Below the pieces are notes generated by a model, which saw only the letters and a list, made by a program, of their open reading frames with translations, searched no databases and was not told the DNA's origin. Positions 33,558 through 42,082 of a stretch of 64,000 nucleotides of DNA are shown here, piece by piece. Positions within the stretch are counted from its first letter, which is position 1. Every line of letters starts with the position of its first letter. Made by a program: the position numbers and the translations under genes. Source of the DNA: Curtobacterium citreum (GTDB taxonomy: Bacteria; Actinomycetota; Actinomycetes; Actinomycetales; Microbacteriaceae); contig NZ_VFMQ01000001.1 in NCBI RefSeq assembly GCF_006715175.1, forward strand, positions 868,001-932,000. The letters are read 5' to 3'.

Positions 33558-34244
33558 TCAGTCGTCGGTCTCGAGGTCGTCGAGCCGGTAGCCGAGGTCG
33601 TCGGTCGAGGTCGTGCGCCAGGTCGCCGTCGGAACGGTCGGGACGCGGTCCGGCGAGACCGCCACGAGGGCCGTCTCGACCTCGGCGCGCCAGGCAGTCA
33701 GGTCGCACTCCTCCTGCCGGACGAGCGCCACGACCCGGTCGTGCTGCTCGGTCCACAGCGGGGCGTCCGGCGGGACGACGTCCCGGAGCGCCCGGGCCAG
33801 GGCAGCACGAGCGGCGTCGACCGTCTCGGAGCCGAACGCGGTCCCGAGCAGCGCGGCGTCGCCGACGGTCACCGCGAGGCGGACGACCGACACCTGGTGG
33901 TAGTCCGCGCGGTCGAGCATCCGCAGCGCCGCCGGGAGCGCCTCGGCCCGCTGCGGGACGCCGTCGCCCGCGGCCGCCGCCTTCCCCGGGCGGACCCGGA
34001 GCACCGTGCAGACGAGCCCGACCGTGAGCAGCACGACGAGCCACACGACCAGCACGCGGGTGGCCGACCCGGCGAAGAGCGCCGCGGCGATGCAGACGAG
34101 GAACGCCCCGACGATGCCGACCGCCGCGTCGAGGGCACTCCGGGGGACGTCCGGCCGTCGGGCGCCCGATCGACGGCTCACCAGCGCGGTGGCGAGCAGG
34201 ACGAGGCCGCCGCCGACCGCGGTCCAGAGCAGGTAGGGGTTCAC
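33558..34244 (-). CDS. Membrane protein of unknown function
   Basis: A 228-residue protein with three likely membrane spans in its first ~85 residues (LLWTAVGGGLVLLATALV, VGIVGAFLVCIAAALFAG, VLVVWLVVLLTVGLVCTVL), then a soluble domain (about residues 95-228) with helices such as EALPAALRMLDRADYHQ and AARAALARALRDVV. The GTG start overlaps the kinase stop (GTGA), so it is translated together with the sensor kinase and may modulate it. No family recognised. Confidence 0.7.
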   Translation of the reverse strand: MNPYLLWTAVGGGLVLLATALVSRRSGARRPDVPRSALDAAVGIVGAFLVCIAAALFAGSATRVLVVWLVVLLTVGLVCTVLRVRPGKAAAAGDGVPQRAEALPAALRMLDRADYHQVSVVRLAVTVGDAALLGTAFGSETVDAARAALARALRDVVPPDAPLWTEQHDRVVALVRQEECDLTAWRAEVETALVAVSPDRVPTVPTATWRTTSTDDLGYRLDDLETDD

Positions 34245-35827
34245 GCCACGGCCTCCGTCCGGTCGGGTCCCGCTGCCGGGATCGTCATCGTCGCGGTGGT
34301 GCCCTCGCCGAGCACGCTGACCACGCTGAGGTCCCCGCCGTGCCGCCGGGCGATCTGCCGGCAGATGGCGAGGCCGAGCCCGGTGCCGTGGATGCCGGTG
34401 CTCCGAACGCTCTCGGCACGGAAGAACCGCTCGAACAGCCGGTCCTGGTCGGCGTCAGCGATGCCGATCCCGTCGTCGCGCACGATGAGCCACACGAGGT
34501 CGCCGACCGCGTGCGCCCCGATCTCGACCCAGCCGCCGTCGTGGTTGTACTTGACGGCGTTGCTCACCAGGTTGTCGACGACCTGCCGGATCCGGAAGGC
34601 GTCGGCGACCACCGTCACGGGGGACGCCGCCGCGCTCGTCCGGAGCGTCACCCCGGCGGCGCGGGCGGCGGGCTCGGCGGCCTCGACCGCGGCGTCGACG
34701 ACCTCGAGCAGGTCGCACGGTGCGAGCACGAGGTCGACACGTTCCTCGCGGGCCGCGTCGAGGATGCCGCCGACGAGCTCGACGAGTCGTTCGGCGTTGC
34801 GGGAAGCCACGTCGAGCAGGCGCTCGGCGTCCGCGGGCAGGCCCTCCACCTCGCGCGCGAGCTCCACGGAGCCGAGGACCGCCGTGGTCGGTGTGCGGAG
34901 CTCGTGCGACACCGAGGCGACCAGGTCGTCCCGGGCCTGCAGGGCACTCCGCTCGGCGGTGACGTCCCGCGCGACGAGGACGCCGCCCCCGCCGCCCTCG
35001 TCGGGCAGCAGGCGCGTGCTGACCGTGTACGTCCTGGCTCGACCGTCCTCGCGCCGGACCGGCACGAGCTCCTCCTCGAGCTCGGCGCCGTCCAGGGTCC
35101 GCCGCACGAGCGACCCGACCCCGTCCGCCGTGGTGCGGGCGGCGAGGTCCCGGGCGGCCGCGCCGCTGCGCCCGGCGTTCGTGACCGTGGTGTTCCCCTC
35201 GGCGTCGAAGGCGAGCACGTCGAAGTCCACCGAGTCGAGCACCGCGCGGACGAGTTCCTCGCGCGCGGTGACCTCGCCGAGGCGCCGACGGAGCAGTTCG
35301 GCCTGGTCGTGCAGGAGCGCCTGCCGGGCTCGGGCACGGCGAGCCAGGGCGGCCGCGGTCCCGCTGACCGCGGCGATCACGAGGGGGAGTGACACCAGCC
35401 GGGCGGTGTCGCCGGAGTCGATCGTCACCCACTCGCCGGGCGCGCCGACCCAGAGCAGGCCGACCGTGAACGCCGTGGTGGTCGCCGCACCGGGGAAGCC
35501 GAACGCGTACCCGGCCCACAGCGCGGGGAGTGTGAACAGCGCGCTGATCCCGACCGACGGCACGTCCCCGCGGATCAGGGCGATCGCGGCGACGTCGACG
35601 GCGAGCACGGCCGCGAACCACCGCGGGTCGACGGTCGTGGGGACCGCGGCCGCGACCGCGAGGGCCGCCAGCGGCAGCGCGGTCCCCAGGGCGGCGAGCA
35701 CCCCGACCGACTCGCGGTCGACGACGAGCACGAAGGCGACGACCGGCATGATCCCGGCCACCACGGCGAGCTGGTTGCGGAACGCCCGCAGGCCAGCCCG
35801 CTCGTCCCGGTCCGTGCGCGTCCCCAT
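34241..35827 (-). CDS. Sensor histidine kinase
   Basis: A 528-residue membrane kinase. The N-terminal ~180 residues hold about six membrane spans (for example QLAVVAGIMPVVAFVLVV, LAALAVAAAVPTTV). A PAS-like domain follows at about residues 195-305 (VLDSVDFDVLAFDAEGNTTVTNAG). HisKA has the phospho-accepting His in VASVSHELRTPTTAVLG at about 325. HATPase_c has DNLVSNAVKYN, VRDDGIGIADAD and GTGLGLAICRQIARRHGG. It probably phosphorylates the response regulator at 30262. In between lie the GT2 gene and a lipoprotein gene, suggesting that the system controls envelope polysaccharide. Confidence 0.9.
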   Translation of the reverse strand: MGTRTDRDERAGLRAFRNQLAVVAGIMPVVAFVLVVDRESVGVLAALGTALPLAALAVAAAVPTTVDPRWFAAVLAVDVAAIALIRGDVPSVGISALFTLPALWAGYAFGFPGAATTTAFTVGLLWVGAPGEWVTIDSGDTARLVSLPLVIAAVSGTAAALARRARARQALLHDQAELLRRRLGEVTAREELVRAVLDSVDFDVLAFDAEGNTTVTNAGRSGAAARDLAARTTADGVGSLVRRTLDGAELEEELVPVRREDGRARTYTVSTRLLPDEGGGGGVLVARDVTAERSALQARDDLVASVSHELRTPTTAVLGSVELAREVEGLPADAERLLDVASRNAERLVELVGGILDAAREERVDLVLAPCDLLEVVDAAVEAAEPAARAAGVTLRTSAAASPVTVVADAFRIRQVVDNLVSNAVKYNHDGGWVEIGAHAVGDLVWLIVRDDGIGIADADQDRLFERFFRAESVRSTGIHGTGLGLAICRQIARRHGGDLSVVSVLGEGTTATMTIPAAGPDRTEAVA

Positions 35828-35868
35828 GTGGACATGCTGGCACGCGCGCGGCGTGGGAGGATCGTCCG

Positions 35869-36579
35869 GTGCACCAGGAGTCCCGACCCGTCGCCGTCGT
35901 CATCGCGGCCATGAGCGAGGAGCTCGCCGCCGTCGCCGACCTGTTCGGCGGTGTGGTCCTGCAGGACGGCCCCGTCGGCGGACACGACGAGCACCACCTG
36001 CTCGACGTCGGCGGCCGGACGGTCGCCCTCCGCCGCAGCGGCATCGGCTTCACGAACGCCACCGCCGCCGTCGCCCACTGCTTCCACGACTTCGGCGCCG
36101 TCCCCGTGATCAGCGTCGGCACCGCCGGTGGGCTGATGCGCGGGATCGCCATCGGCGACGTCGTCGTCGGCGACCACTACGTCAACGTGAACGCGGACGC
36201 GACCGCCTTCGGGTACGCGCTCGGCCAGGTGCCGGGCATGCCGCCGGGCTACGCGCCGGACGCACGGATGGCCGACGTCGCCGCTGCCGCCGAGACACCG
36301 TACCGGGTGCGATCGGCCACGATCGGCTCGAGCGAGGTCTTCGTGACCGAGGGACGGGCGCGCGTCCTGCGCGAGGCGTTCCCCCAGGTCGCGGCCGTCG
36401 ACATGGAGTCCGCGGCGATCGCCCAGTTCGCCCACGTGCACGACATGCCGTTCGTGTCGATCCGCGGGATCAGCGACCTCTGTGCGCCGGACGGCGACGA
36501 GTTCAAGGAGCACCTCGACGACGCGTCCGCGCGTGCGGCGCGCGTCGCGCACGACGTCGTCACCGACCTGACCGTCTGA
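35869..36579 (+). CDS. mtnN: 5'-methylthioadenosine/S-adenosylhomocysteine nucleosidase
   Basis: A 236-residue nucleosidase of the PNP/UDP family, which cleaves MTA and SAH to adenine plus ribose-containing products in methionine salvage. Hallmarks: VAVVIAAMSEELAAV at the start (Glu in the active site), SGIGFTNATAAVAH, VISVGTAGGLMRGIAIGDVVVG near residue 85, VDMESAAIAQFAHVH near 178 (MES motif binding ribose), and FVSIRGISDLC with catalytic Asp near 203. The GTG start has GGGAGG about 10 bases upstream. It stands alone between the kinase and the kup locus. Confidence 0.92.
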   Translation: MHQESRPVAVVIAAMSEELAAVADLFGGVVLQDGPVGGHDEHHLLDVGGRTVALRRSGIGFTNATAAVAHCFHDFGAVPVISVGTAGGLMRGIAIGDVVVGDHYVNVNADATAFGYALGQVPGMPPGYAPDARMADVAAAAETPYRVRSATIGSSEVFVTEGRARVLREAFPQVAAVDMESAAIAQFAHVHDMPFVSIRGISDLCAPDGDEFKEHLDDASARAARVAHDVVTDLTV

Positions 36580-36604
36580 CGGGCCGACGTCCGCGCCGGG
36601 CCCC

Positions 36605-36622
36605 GTGCCTCCTGGCCGGTGG
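36605..36622. repeat. Single arm of the intergenic palindrome family
   Basis: GTGCCTCCTGGCCGGTGG matches the right arm of the palindrome at 29852-29869 at 16 of 18 positions, but no matching left arm is present. A degenerate or half copy. Confidence 0.5.
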
Positions 36623-36633
36623 GGGATGCCGCG

Positions 36634-36732
36634 TCAGCGGCGGCGCCTGCTCGCGATCAGTCCGCCGAAGACCAGCACCACCGCGATGACGAAGACGATC
36701 AGCTGGGCCGGTTCGAAGCCGTCGAGGTTCAT
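36634..36732 (-). CDS. 32-aa single-span membrane protein
   Basis: An ATG at 36732 with an excellent ribosome binding site (GGGAGGAG, 6 bases away) opens a 33-codon frame. The product has a short polar start (NLDGFEPAQ), a ~17-residue span (LIVFVIAVVLVFGG) and a basic tail (RRRR). The 'PxxLIVF...VFGG' layout resembles the N-terminal membrane segment of TatA-like proteins, but the amphipathic helix is missing. It lies divergent to kup, so a small regulatory subunit is possible, similar in idea to KdpF, which remains speculation. Confidence 0.6.
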   Translation of the reverse strand: MNLDGFEPAQLIVFVIAVVLVFGGLIASRRRR

Positions 36733-36943
36733 GGTGTGCTCCTCCCGCGCGTGTCCGCGCTCTGTTCGTCGCCGACGGTAGGACGCCGTTCCTGTACGCG
36801 TCGAGGTGTCGGGGTACAGCGAACGGCAGGCCGGTCTCCGCACGGCTGTCCACAGGTGGAGGTCGCCTGCGAACCGGAGGCGCCCGTCGGTGCGATGATG
36901 ATCCGCGGTCGTCGCCCGGACGACCCTGACGGAAGAGACGCGC

Positions 36944-38893
36944 GTGACCGAGACCCGCTCACCGTCGCCCACCACGGACACCGTGGCCGACGACGGCCAC
37001 GTCCCCGGCAAGGGCGTCGTCGCGCTGGCACTGGCGGCGCTCGGCGTCGTCTTCGGCGACATCGGCACCAGCCCGCTCTACGCGCTGCGCACCGTCTTCA
37101 CGATCGACGGCGGCATCGTCAAGGCGACGCAGGAGGACGTCTACGGCGTCATCTCGATCATGTTCTGGAGCGTCACGGTCGTCGTGTCGATCAAGTACGT
37201 GCTCGTGCTCATGCGGGCCGACAACAACGGCGAGGGCGGGGTGATGGCGCTCGCCGCCCTCGCACGGCGGCTGTACGCCGAGCGCCGCGGCGGGGCGACG
37301 ATCTTCCTGGTGATCGGGATCATCGGCGTCTCGCTGTTCTACGGCGACTCGGTGATCACACCGGCGGTCTCGGTGCTCTCCGCGGTCGAGGGCCTGTCCA
37401 CCGCGGCGCCGTCGGTCGAGCACCTGATCGTCCCGATCGCCGCGGTGATCCTCGTGCTGCTGTTCGCCGTCCAGCGGTTCGGCACGGGCAAGGTCGGCAA
37501 CCTGTTCGGTCCCGTGATGCTCCTGTGGTTCGCGGTGATCGCGGTGGCCGGCGTGCCGCACATCATCGCGCACCCGGGCGTCCTGCAGGGGCTCTCGCCG
37601 ACCTGGGCGGTCACGTTCCTCGTCGCGCACCCGTACATCACGTTCGTGGCGATGGGGGCGGTCGTCCTCGTCATCACCGGGGCCGAGGCGCTGTACGCCG
37701 ACATGGGGCACTTCGGTCGCCCGGCGATCCTGCGCGCGTGGTTCTTCGTGGTGTTCCCGGCGCTCGTGCTCAACTACCTCGGCCAGGCGTCGCTGGTGCT
37801 CGAGGACCCCTCGGCGGCGAAGGACCCGTTCTTCCTGCTGTTCCCCGACGGTCTGCGGCTCCCCGTCGTGGTGCTCGCCACCGCGGCCACGGTGATCGCG
37901 AGCCAGGCGGTCATCAGCGGGGCGTTCTCGCTGACACGGCAGGCCGTGCAGCTCGGGCTGCTGCCGCCGCTGACGATCCGGCAGACCTCGCGTGAAGAAG
38001 GCGGCCAGATCTACCTGCCCGCCGTGAACCTGCTGCTGTTCATCGGCGTGATGGCGATCATGCTGGCGTTCCGGTCGTCCGCGAGCCTCGCGACCGCGTA
38101 CGGGGTGTCCGTGACCGGCGCGCTCGTCGTCGACACCCTGCTGCTCCTCCTCGTCGTGAAGCCGCTCTGGCAGTGGAAGACGTGGAAGCTCGTGCTCGCC
38201 GCGGTCGTCTTCGGTGGGCTCGAGCTGACCTTCCTCGCCGGCAACCTGTCGAAGATCCTGCACGGCGGGTGGGTCCCGCTCCTGATCGCGCTGGCCGTCA
38301 TCACGCTCATGACGACGTGGCGCCGGGGTCGGCAGCTCGTGCAGGACGAACGCAAGGAGCGCGAGGGGTCCCTCGCCGAGTTCATCGAGCGCGTCAACAC
38401 GAAGCACATCCCGCGGGTCGAGGGGATCGCGATCTTCCCGCACCCGAACAAGGAGACCACCCCGCTCGCGCTCCGGGCGAACGTCGAGCACAACCACGTG
38501 ATGCACCGGACCGTGCTCATCGTGTCCGTGCTCACCGCCAACGTGCCGCACGTCCCGCACGCCAAGGCGTTCTTCCGCGACGACCTGGGATACGAGGACG
38601 ACGGGATCGACCACATCACCGTGAAGTTCGGGTTCTCCGACGACCAGGACCTGCCCCGTGCCCTGCACGCCGCGTGCCTGGCCGAGGTGCTCGACATCGA
38701 CCCGGACGAGATGCAGCACGCGTCGTACTTCATCTCCCGCGGCGCGCTCCGGCCGCAGCCGGGCAACCGGGGCATGGCGCGGTGGCGGAAGAAGCTGTTC
38801 GTGGGGCTCGCGCACAACGCCGCCGATCCCGCCGCGCGGTTCGGGCTGCCGGCGCAGCGCACCGTGACGATGGGCAGCGACGTCGAGATCTGA
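36944..38893 (+). CDS. kup: Low-affinity potassium uptake protein Kup
   Basis: A 649-residue KUP/HAK/KT potassium transporter, of the usual length (about 620-680). Twelve membrane spans follow a ~20-residue polar start. Motifs: VVFGDIGTSPLYALRTVF at about residue 33 (family signature), NNNGEGGVMALAALA near 91, FYGDSVITPAVSVLSAVEGL near 130, and YADMGHFGRP near 252. The C-terminal ~150 residues are cytosolic, ending with GSDVEI. The GTG start has GGAAGAG upstream. It is monocistronic. Confidence 0.95.
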   Translation: MTETRSPSPTTDTVADDGHVPGKGVVALALAALGVVFGDIGTSPLYALRTVFTIDGGIVKATQEDVYGVISIMFWSVTVVVSIKYVLVLMRADNNGEGGVMALAALARRLYAERRGGATIFLVIGIIGVSLFYGDSVITPAVSVLSAVEGLSTAAPSVEHLIVPIAAVILVLLFAVQRFGTGKVGNLFGPVMLLWFAVIAVAGVPHIIAHPGVLQGLSPTWAVTFLVAHPYITFVAMGAVVLVITGAEALYADMGHFGRPAILRAWFFVVFPALVLNYLGQASLVLEDPSAAKDPFFLLFPDGLRLPVVVLATAATVIASQAVISGAFSLTRQAVQLGLLPPLTIRQTSREEGGQIYLPAVNLLLFIGVMAIMLAFRSSASLATAYGVSVTGALVVDTLLLLLVVKPLWQWKTWKLVLAAVVFGGLELTFLAGNLSKILHGGWVPLLIALAVITLMTTWRRGRQLVQDERKEREGSLAEFIERVNTKHIPRVEGIAIFPHPNKETTPLALRANVEHNHVMHRTVLIVSVLTANVPHVPHAKAFFRDDLGYEDDGIDHITVKFGFSDDQDLPRALHAACLAEVLDIDPDEMQHASYFISRGALRPQPGNRGMARWRKKLFVGLAHNAADPAARFGLPAQRTVTMGSDVEI

Positions 38894-39026
38894 CCGCGGC
38901 CGTGGGCTGCGTGCCGCGGTGCTGCTCGTTGCTCCGATGCTGAGCACCGTCCAGCCGGACGGCGTAGCGTCCGAGCAGTCGTTCCGCCATCCGGGCTCCT
39001 GCGGCACCGAGCGGAAGCCGCCCCCG

Positions 39027-39251
39027 ATGGCACACGTGCACCCCCTCACCTGGCGACAGGACTCCGCGACGACGTGGTGTGCGCTCGAGGGGGACACCGT
39101 GCTCGGGACGATCGTGCTCGAACGGCAGTACGAGCTCGCGTCGGTGGACGGGGCCGTCCGGGGATCGCACAGTGCGCTCGGGAGTGCGCAGGCGCAGCTC
39201 GAGGCGTGGTACCAGTGGTCGACGTCGTCGCCGGGGGACGGCGGACGCTGA
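39027..39251 (+). CDS. Small hypothetical protein, 74 aa
   Basis: A 74-residue soluble protein: HVHPLTWRQDSATTWCALEGDTVLGTIVLERQYELA forms beta strands, then a helix SALGSAQAQLEAWYQW and a Gly-rich end. ATG 39027 follows a purine-poor stretch (CCCCCG), so it may be leaderless or the start may be elsewhere in the frame (open from 38919). No family recognised. Confidence 0.5.
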   Translation: MAHVHPLTWRQDSATTWCALEGDTVLGTIVLERQYELASVDGAVRGSHSALGSAQAQLEAWYQWSTSSPGDGGR

Positions 39252-39317
39252 CGCGCGCGCGTGCGATGTGCGATGCGCGGTGCGCGTGCGGCGCGCGGCG
39301 CGCGCGAGTCCATGTGC

Positions 39318-39364
39318 TCAGCGACACTTCACGCGCACTCGCGGCCGTGAGGTGTCGCTGAGCG
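39318..39364. terminator. Inverted repeat between convergent genes
   Basis: CTCAGCGACACTTCACG and CGTGAGGTGTCGCTGAG form a 17-bp arm with one mismatch around an ~11-base loop, between the 74-aa gene and the convergent DUF808 gene. A bidirectional terminator is likely. Confidence 0.55.
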
Positions 39365-39383
39365 CGTGAGGTCGCCGCCGCCG

Positions 39384-40262
39384 TCAGTGCGAGCGGCGCC
39401 GCAGCCGACCGACGCCGAGCACGATGCCCACGACGACCATGCCGAGCACGAGCCCGAGGACGGCGGACACGGCCGTGTCGACGATCCAGGTGACGACCGG
39501 TCCGGCAGCCTCCACCGCGTGTTCGACCACGTGCAGCAGGTCGTAGGGTCCGGACCAGAACGTCTCGGCGAGGTTCGCGATCACCAGGTGCCCGCCGACC
39601 CAGAGCATCGCCACGGTCCCGACGATGCTGATCACGCGGAACACCGTCGGCATCGCGGCGACGACCCGGGCGCCCACACGTCGGGTGCGGCGCGACTCCT
39701 GCTTCATCATCTGCAGGCCGATGTCGTCGACCTTGACCAGGAGCGCCACCGCGCCGTAGACGAGCGCGGTCATGCCGGCGCCGATGAGCGCGAGGGCCCC
39801 GACGGTCGGCCAGAACCCGAGGCTCGTGTCCAGGCTCGCGAGCGCGATGAGCATGATCTCGGTGCTCAGGATGAGGTCCGTGCGGATCGCGCCGAACACG
39901 AGCTTCGGCTCGGTCGTCGGCTGCTCGTCGCCGTGCGCCGCGTGGTGCACCCCGAACCACTCGGTGACCTTCTCGGCGCCCTCGAAGCACAGGTACGTGC
40001 CGCCGATCACCAGGAGCCACGGGAGCACCCACGGCGCGAAGGCCGACAGCAGCAGGGCCAGGGGGATGATGATGACGAACTTGTTGAACAGGCTGCCCAG
40101 GGCGATGCGCCCGACCACCGGCAGCTCACGCGCGGGCTCCAGGCCCTGCACGTACTGCGGGGTCACCGCCGCGTCGTCGATCACCACGCCGGCGGTCTTC
40201 GCGCTGGCCTTGAGGGCCGCGGAGAGGATGTCGTCCACCACGGCGAGCAACCCGACTGACAT
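39384..40262 (-). CDS. DUF808-family membrane protein (YedI-like)
   Basis: A 292-residue inner-membrane protein. The N-terminal GLLAVVDDILSAALKASAKTAGVVIDDAAVTPQYVQG is the typical DUF808 opening, then LPVVGRIALGSLFNKFVIIIPLALLLSAFAPW, GTYLCFEGAEKVTEW near residue 88, and four to five further spans ending in VVGIVLGVGRLRRR. Homologues (E. coli YedI) have unknown function. ATG 40262 is chosen; an upstream extension to 40544 is Arg-rich and unlike the family. Confidence 0.85.
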   Translation of the reverse strand: MSVGLLAVVDDILSAALKASAKTAGVVIDDAAVTPQYVQGLEPARELPVVGRIALGSLFNKFVIIIPLALLLSAFAPWVLPWLLVIGGTYLCFEGAEKVTEWFGVHHAAHGDEQPTTEPKLVFGAIRTDLILSTEIMLIALASLDTSLGFWPTVGALALIGAGMTALVYGAVALLVKVDDIGLQMMKQESRRTRRVGARVVAAMPTVFRVISIVGTVAMLWVGGHLVIANLAETFWSGPYDLLHVVEHAVEAAGPVVTWIVDTAVSAVLGLVLGMVVVGIVLGVGRLRRRSH

Positions 40263-40303
40263 GTTCCTCAGACTACTGGGCCGGAACCTGCGAACCCGTG
40301 GTG

Positions 40304-40609
40304 TCAGACCGTCGGCTCGGGCGTGATCGTCCCGGGTCCGAGGGGCAGGACGCCGCTGCGGTAGCGCAGGGTATCCGCGGTGCCCACCGTGGCGTGCGCG
40401 GCGCCGAACCGCCAGACCCGGTTGTACAGGTAGACGCCCACCTCGGTGTCGCCGGACTCGGCGACCGCCCACGTGCCGGTGCCCCACTGCGCGGGGTGCC
40501 CGACGCCGTCGATCGTCACCGTCGGGCGGGCGCCCCAGGTGCACCAGGGCCGGTCGATGGTGAGCGTGATCCGGCGCCTCGTCGTGCCGGACGGCTGCGG
40601 GGCGTCCAT
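40304..40609 (-). CDS. Hypothetical protein, 101 aa
   Basis: A small beta-rich protein: RRRITLTIDRPWCTWGARPTVTIDGVGHPAQWGTGTWAVAE, followed by EVGVYLYNRVWRFGAA and two more strands. The pattern suggests an immunoglobulin-like or beta-barrel fold of a cytosolic protein. It is divergent from the next small gene at 40675. No family recognised. Confidence 0.55.
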   Translation of the reverse strand: MDAPQPSGTTRRRITLTIDRPWCTWGARPTVTIDGVGHPAQWGTGTWAVAESGDTEVGVYLYNRVWRFGAAHATVGTADTLRYRSGVLPLGPGTITPEPTV

Positions 40610-40674
40610 GCGTTCAGGCTACGGGGTGCCGCGGTCCTGAACGGCCGCAGGATCGGCGTCCGTATGCTCGCGGC

Positions 40675-40944
40675 ATGGCTGACTTCACCGCTGCACAGGC
40701 CGCCGTCGTCCGGATCGAGCGCGCCGAACCCGGTCGCTGGGACCTCTCCGTCATCAGCGACGCGGGGGTCGCGATGGGGCACGGCGTGTACCTGTTCGAC
40801 GCGGCGCAGGACGACGCCGAGGACGAGCAGGCCGCGGCCCTCGACTTCGTGCGCGAGTACGGCTTCCGGTTCGAGCGGGACGCGGTCGTCGCTGACGGTC
40901 CGGACGCCTTCTGGGCCCCGCTGCTGCCCGCCGACGCCGCCTAG
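40675..40944 (+). CDS. Hypothetical protein, 89 aa
   Basis: A small acidic protein: FTAAQAAVVRIERAEPGRWDLSVISD, GHGVYLFDAAQDDAEDEQAAALDFVREYGFRFERDAVV and an acidic C-terminus. A TATGCT element lies 10-11 bases before the ATG, suggesting a leaderless transcript. Its stop overlaps the stop of the convergent VOC gene by 4 bases. No family recognised. Confidence 0.6.
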   Translation: MADFTAAQAAVVRIERAEPGRWDLSVISDAGVAMGHGVYLFDAAQDDAEDEQAAALDFVREYGFRFERDAVVADGPDAFWAPLLPADAA

Positions 40945-41378
40945 GAGCCGGCCAGGGCCGGGCCGGTCGCCGCTGCGGACGCCTCGAAACCGATCAGCCA
41001 CGTGACCCCGAAGGCGTCCCGGACGACGCCGTCCCAGTCGCCCCACGGTCGTTGCTGCAGCGGGTCGACCACGGTGCCGTCGGTGGCCAGGTCCCCGAAC
41101 CACCGCCGCAGGACGTCGGGTTCCGCCGCGCCGAGCAGGGAGAAGAGCAGGCCCGACGCCGCGAAGGACTCGTCGTCGGGGCCGGCGTCCGCCGCGAACA
41201 GCCGGAGACCACCGACGAGCCCGCCGTGCGCCACGGCGTCGGCCGGACCGTCGTCGCGGGAGAAGTCGGCGTAGGTGGCGATCCGGAGCTCGCCGCCGAA
41301 GACCCGCTGCCACCGGGTGAGCGCTGCCCGTGCCGTCCCGGGGAGCAGGAAGTACGGTGCCGGTCCGCTGACGTTCAT
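40941..41378 (-). CDS. VOC-family protein (PhnB/glyoxalase-like)
   Basis: A 145-residue protein with the vicinal-oxygen-chelate fold typical of PhnB-like proteins: ALTRWQRVFGGELRIATYADF at the N-terminus ('YxxxFGG' helix), DESFAASGLLFSLLGAAE in the middle and WGDWDGVVRDAFGVTWLIGF at the C-terminus, the usual 'D.fGv.W.i' ending. The first metal-ligand position is not clearly conserved, so it may be non-catalytic. Convergent overlap with the 89-aa hypothetical. Confidence 0.8.
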   Translation of the reverse strand: MNVSGPAPYFLLPGTARAALTRWQRVFGGELRIATYADFSRDDGPADAVAHGGLVGGLRLFAADAGPDDESFAASGLLFSLLGAAEPDVLRRWFGDLATDGTVVDPLQQRPWGDWDGVVRDAFGVTWLIGFEASAAATGPALAGS

Positions 41379-41427
41379 GCGCCGACGCTACGCCCGGTCG
41401 TCGGGGACCGCGAGCCTCAGCCGAGCA

Positions 41428-41991
41428 TCAGCCGAGCATCGAGAGGGCGCGGTCGACGGCGTCCTCGGGGCGTCCGTCGCCGTCGACCGCCCACCACGTG
41501 AGTGCGGCGCTCGCGGCCGCTACCAGGACGTTCGCCCGCACGACCACCTCGAGGTCGGTGTGCGATCGCCCGTCCCGCTCCGCGACGAACCGGACGACGG
41601 TCCTCGTCAGGGCGGCGATCGTCTCCGCGCCGACCAGGCCGAGCGACGGCTCCGCGCGGATCACCCGGAGTCGGTGCCGTGTCGTCTCGACGACGTCGTC
41701 CGGGAAGGTCGCGCCGATCCGGTACGCGGCCCGCAGGGCCTCCGCGGACGTCTCGTTCGTCGGGCGTTCCCGCAGCGCGGCGGTGAAGCGGTCGGCGAAC
41801 TCGTCGAGGCCGCCCCAGACCAGCGCGGCCTTGCTCGGGAACAGGCGGAACAACGAACGACGGCTGACCCCGGCGGCCACCGCGACCTCGTCCATCGAGA
41901 CGGCGTCGAAGCCCAGGTCGTCGAACATCCGGAGCGCGACGAGCGACACCGCATCCGGATCGATCGTGCGCGGGCGTCCGACGGTTCCCAT
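41428..41991 (-). CDS. TetR-family regulator (SDR-linked)
   Basis: A 187-residue TetR regulator. The HTH spans about residues 10-55: VSLVALRMFDDLGFDAVSMDEVAVAAGVSRRSLFRLFPSKAALVW (read in parts). The C-terminal domain has the HRLRVIRAEPSL helix that I associate with the MftR/acyl-CoA-type TetR class. ATG 41991 has AAAGGATG upstream. It is divergent from an SDR gene; the palindrome GCACT-G-AGTGC lies in between at 42004-42014, probably its operator. Confidence 0.86.
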   Translation of the reverse strand: MGTVGRPRTIDPDAVSLVALRMFDDLGFDAVSMDEVAVAAGVSRRSLFRLFPSKAALVWGGLDEFADRFTAALRERPTNETSAEALRAAYRIGATFPDDVVETTRHRLRVIRAEPSLGLVGAETIAALTRTVVRFVAERDGRSHTDLEVVVRANVLVAAASAALTWWAVDGDGRPEDAVDRALSMLG

Positions 41992-42003
41992 GGCATCCTT
42001 TCG

Positions 42004-42014
42004 GCACTGAGTGC
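42004..42014. promoter_or_regulatory. Candidate TetR operator GCACT-G-AGTGC
   Basis: An 11-bp perfect palindrome 13 bases upstream of the tetR start, within the 91-bp divergent tetR/SDR gap. Position and symmetry fit autoregulation. Confidence 0.5.
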
Positions 42015-42082
42015 TACAACTGGGTGGTGGACACCGCGCACCTGCGCAGCTCGCGCACCGCGCACCTCGACGAGGAGACGAC

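Noticed and set aside
36733..36943. Possible c-di-AMP (ydaO) riboswitch upstream of kup
   Set aside because: The conserved elements of that riboswitch could not be recognised in this leader.
36959..39313. A 784-codon open frame antisense to kup
   Set aside because: Composition is shadow-like (His/Arg/Asp-rich) and kup on the plus strand is unmistakable.
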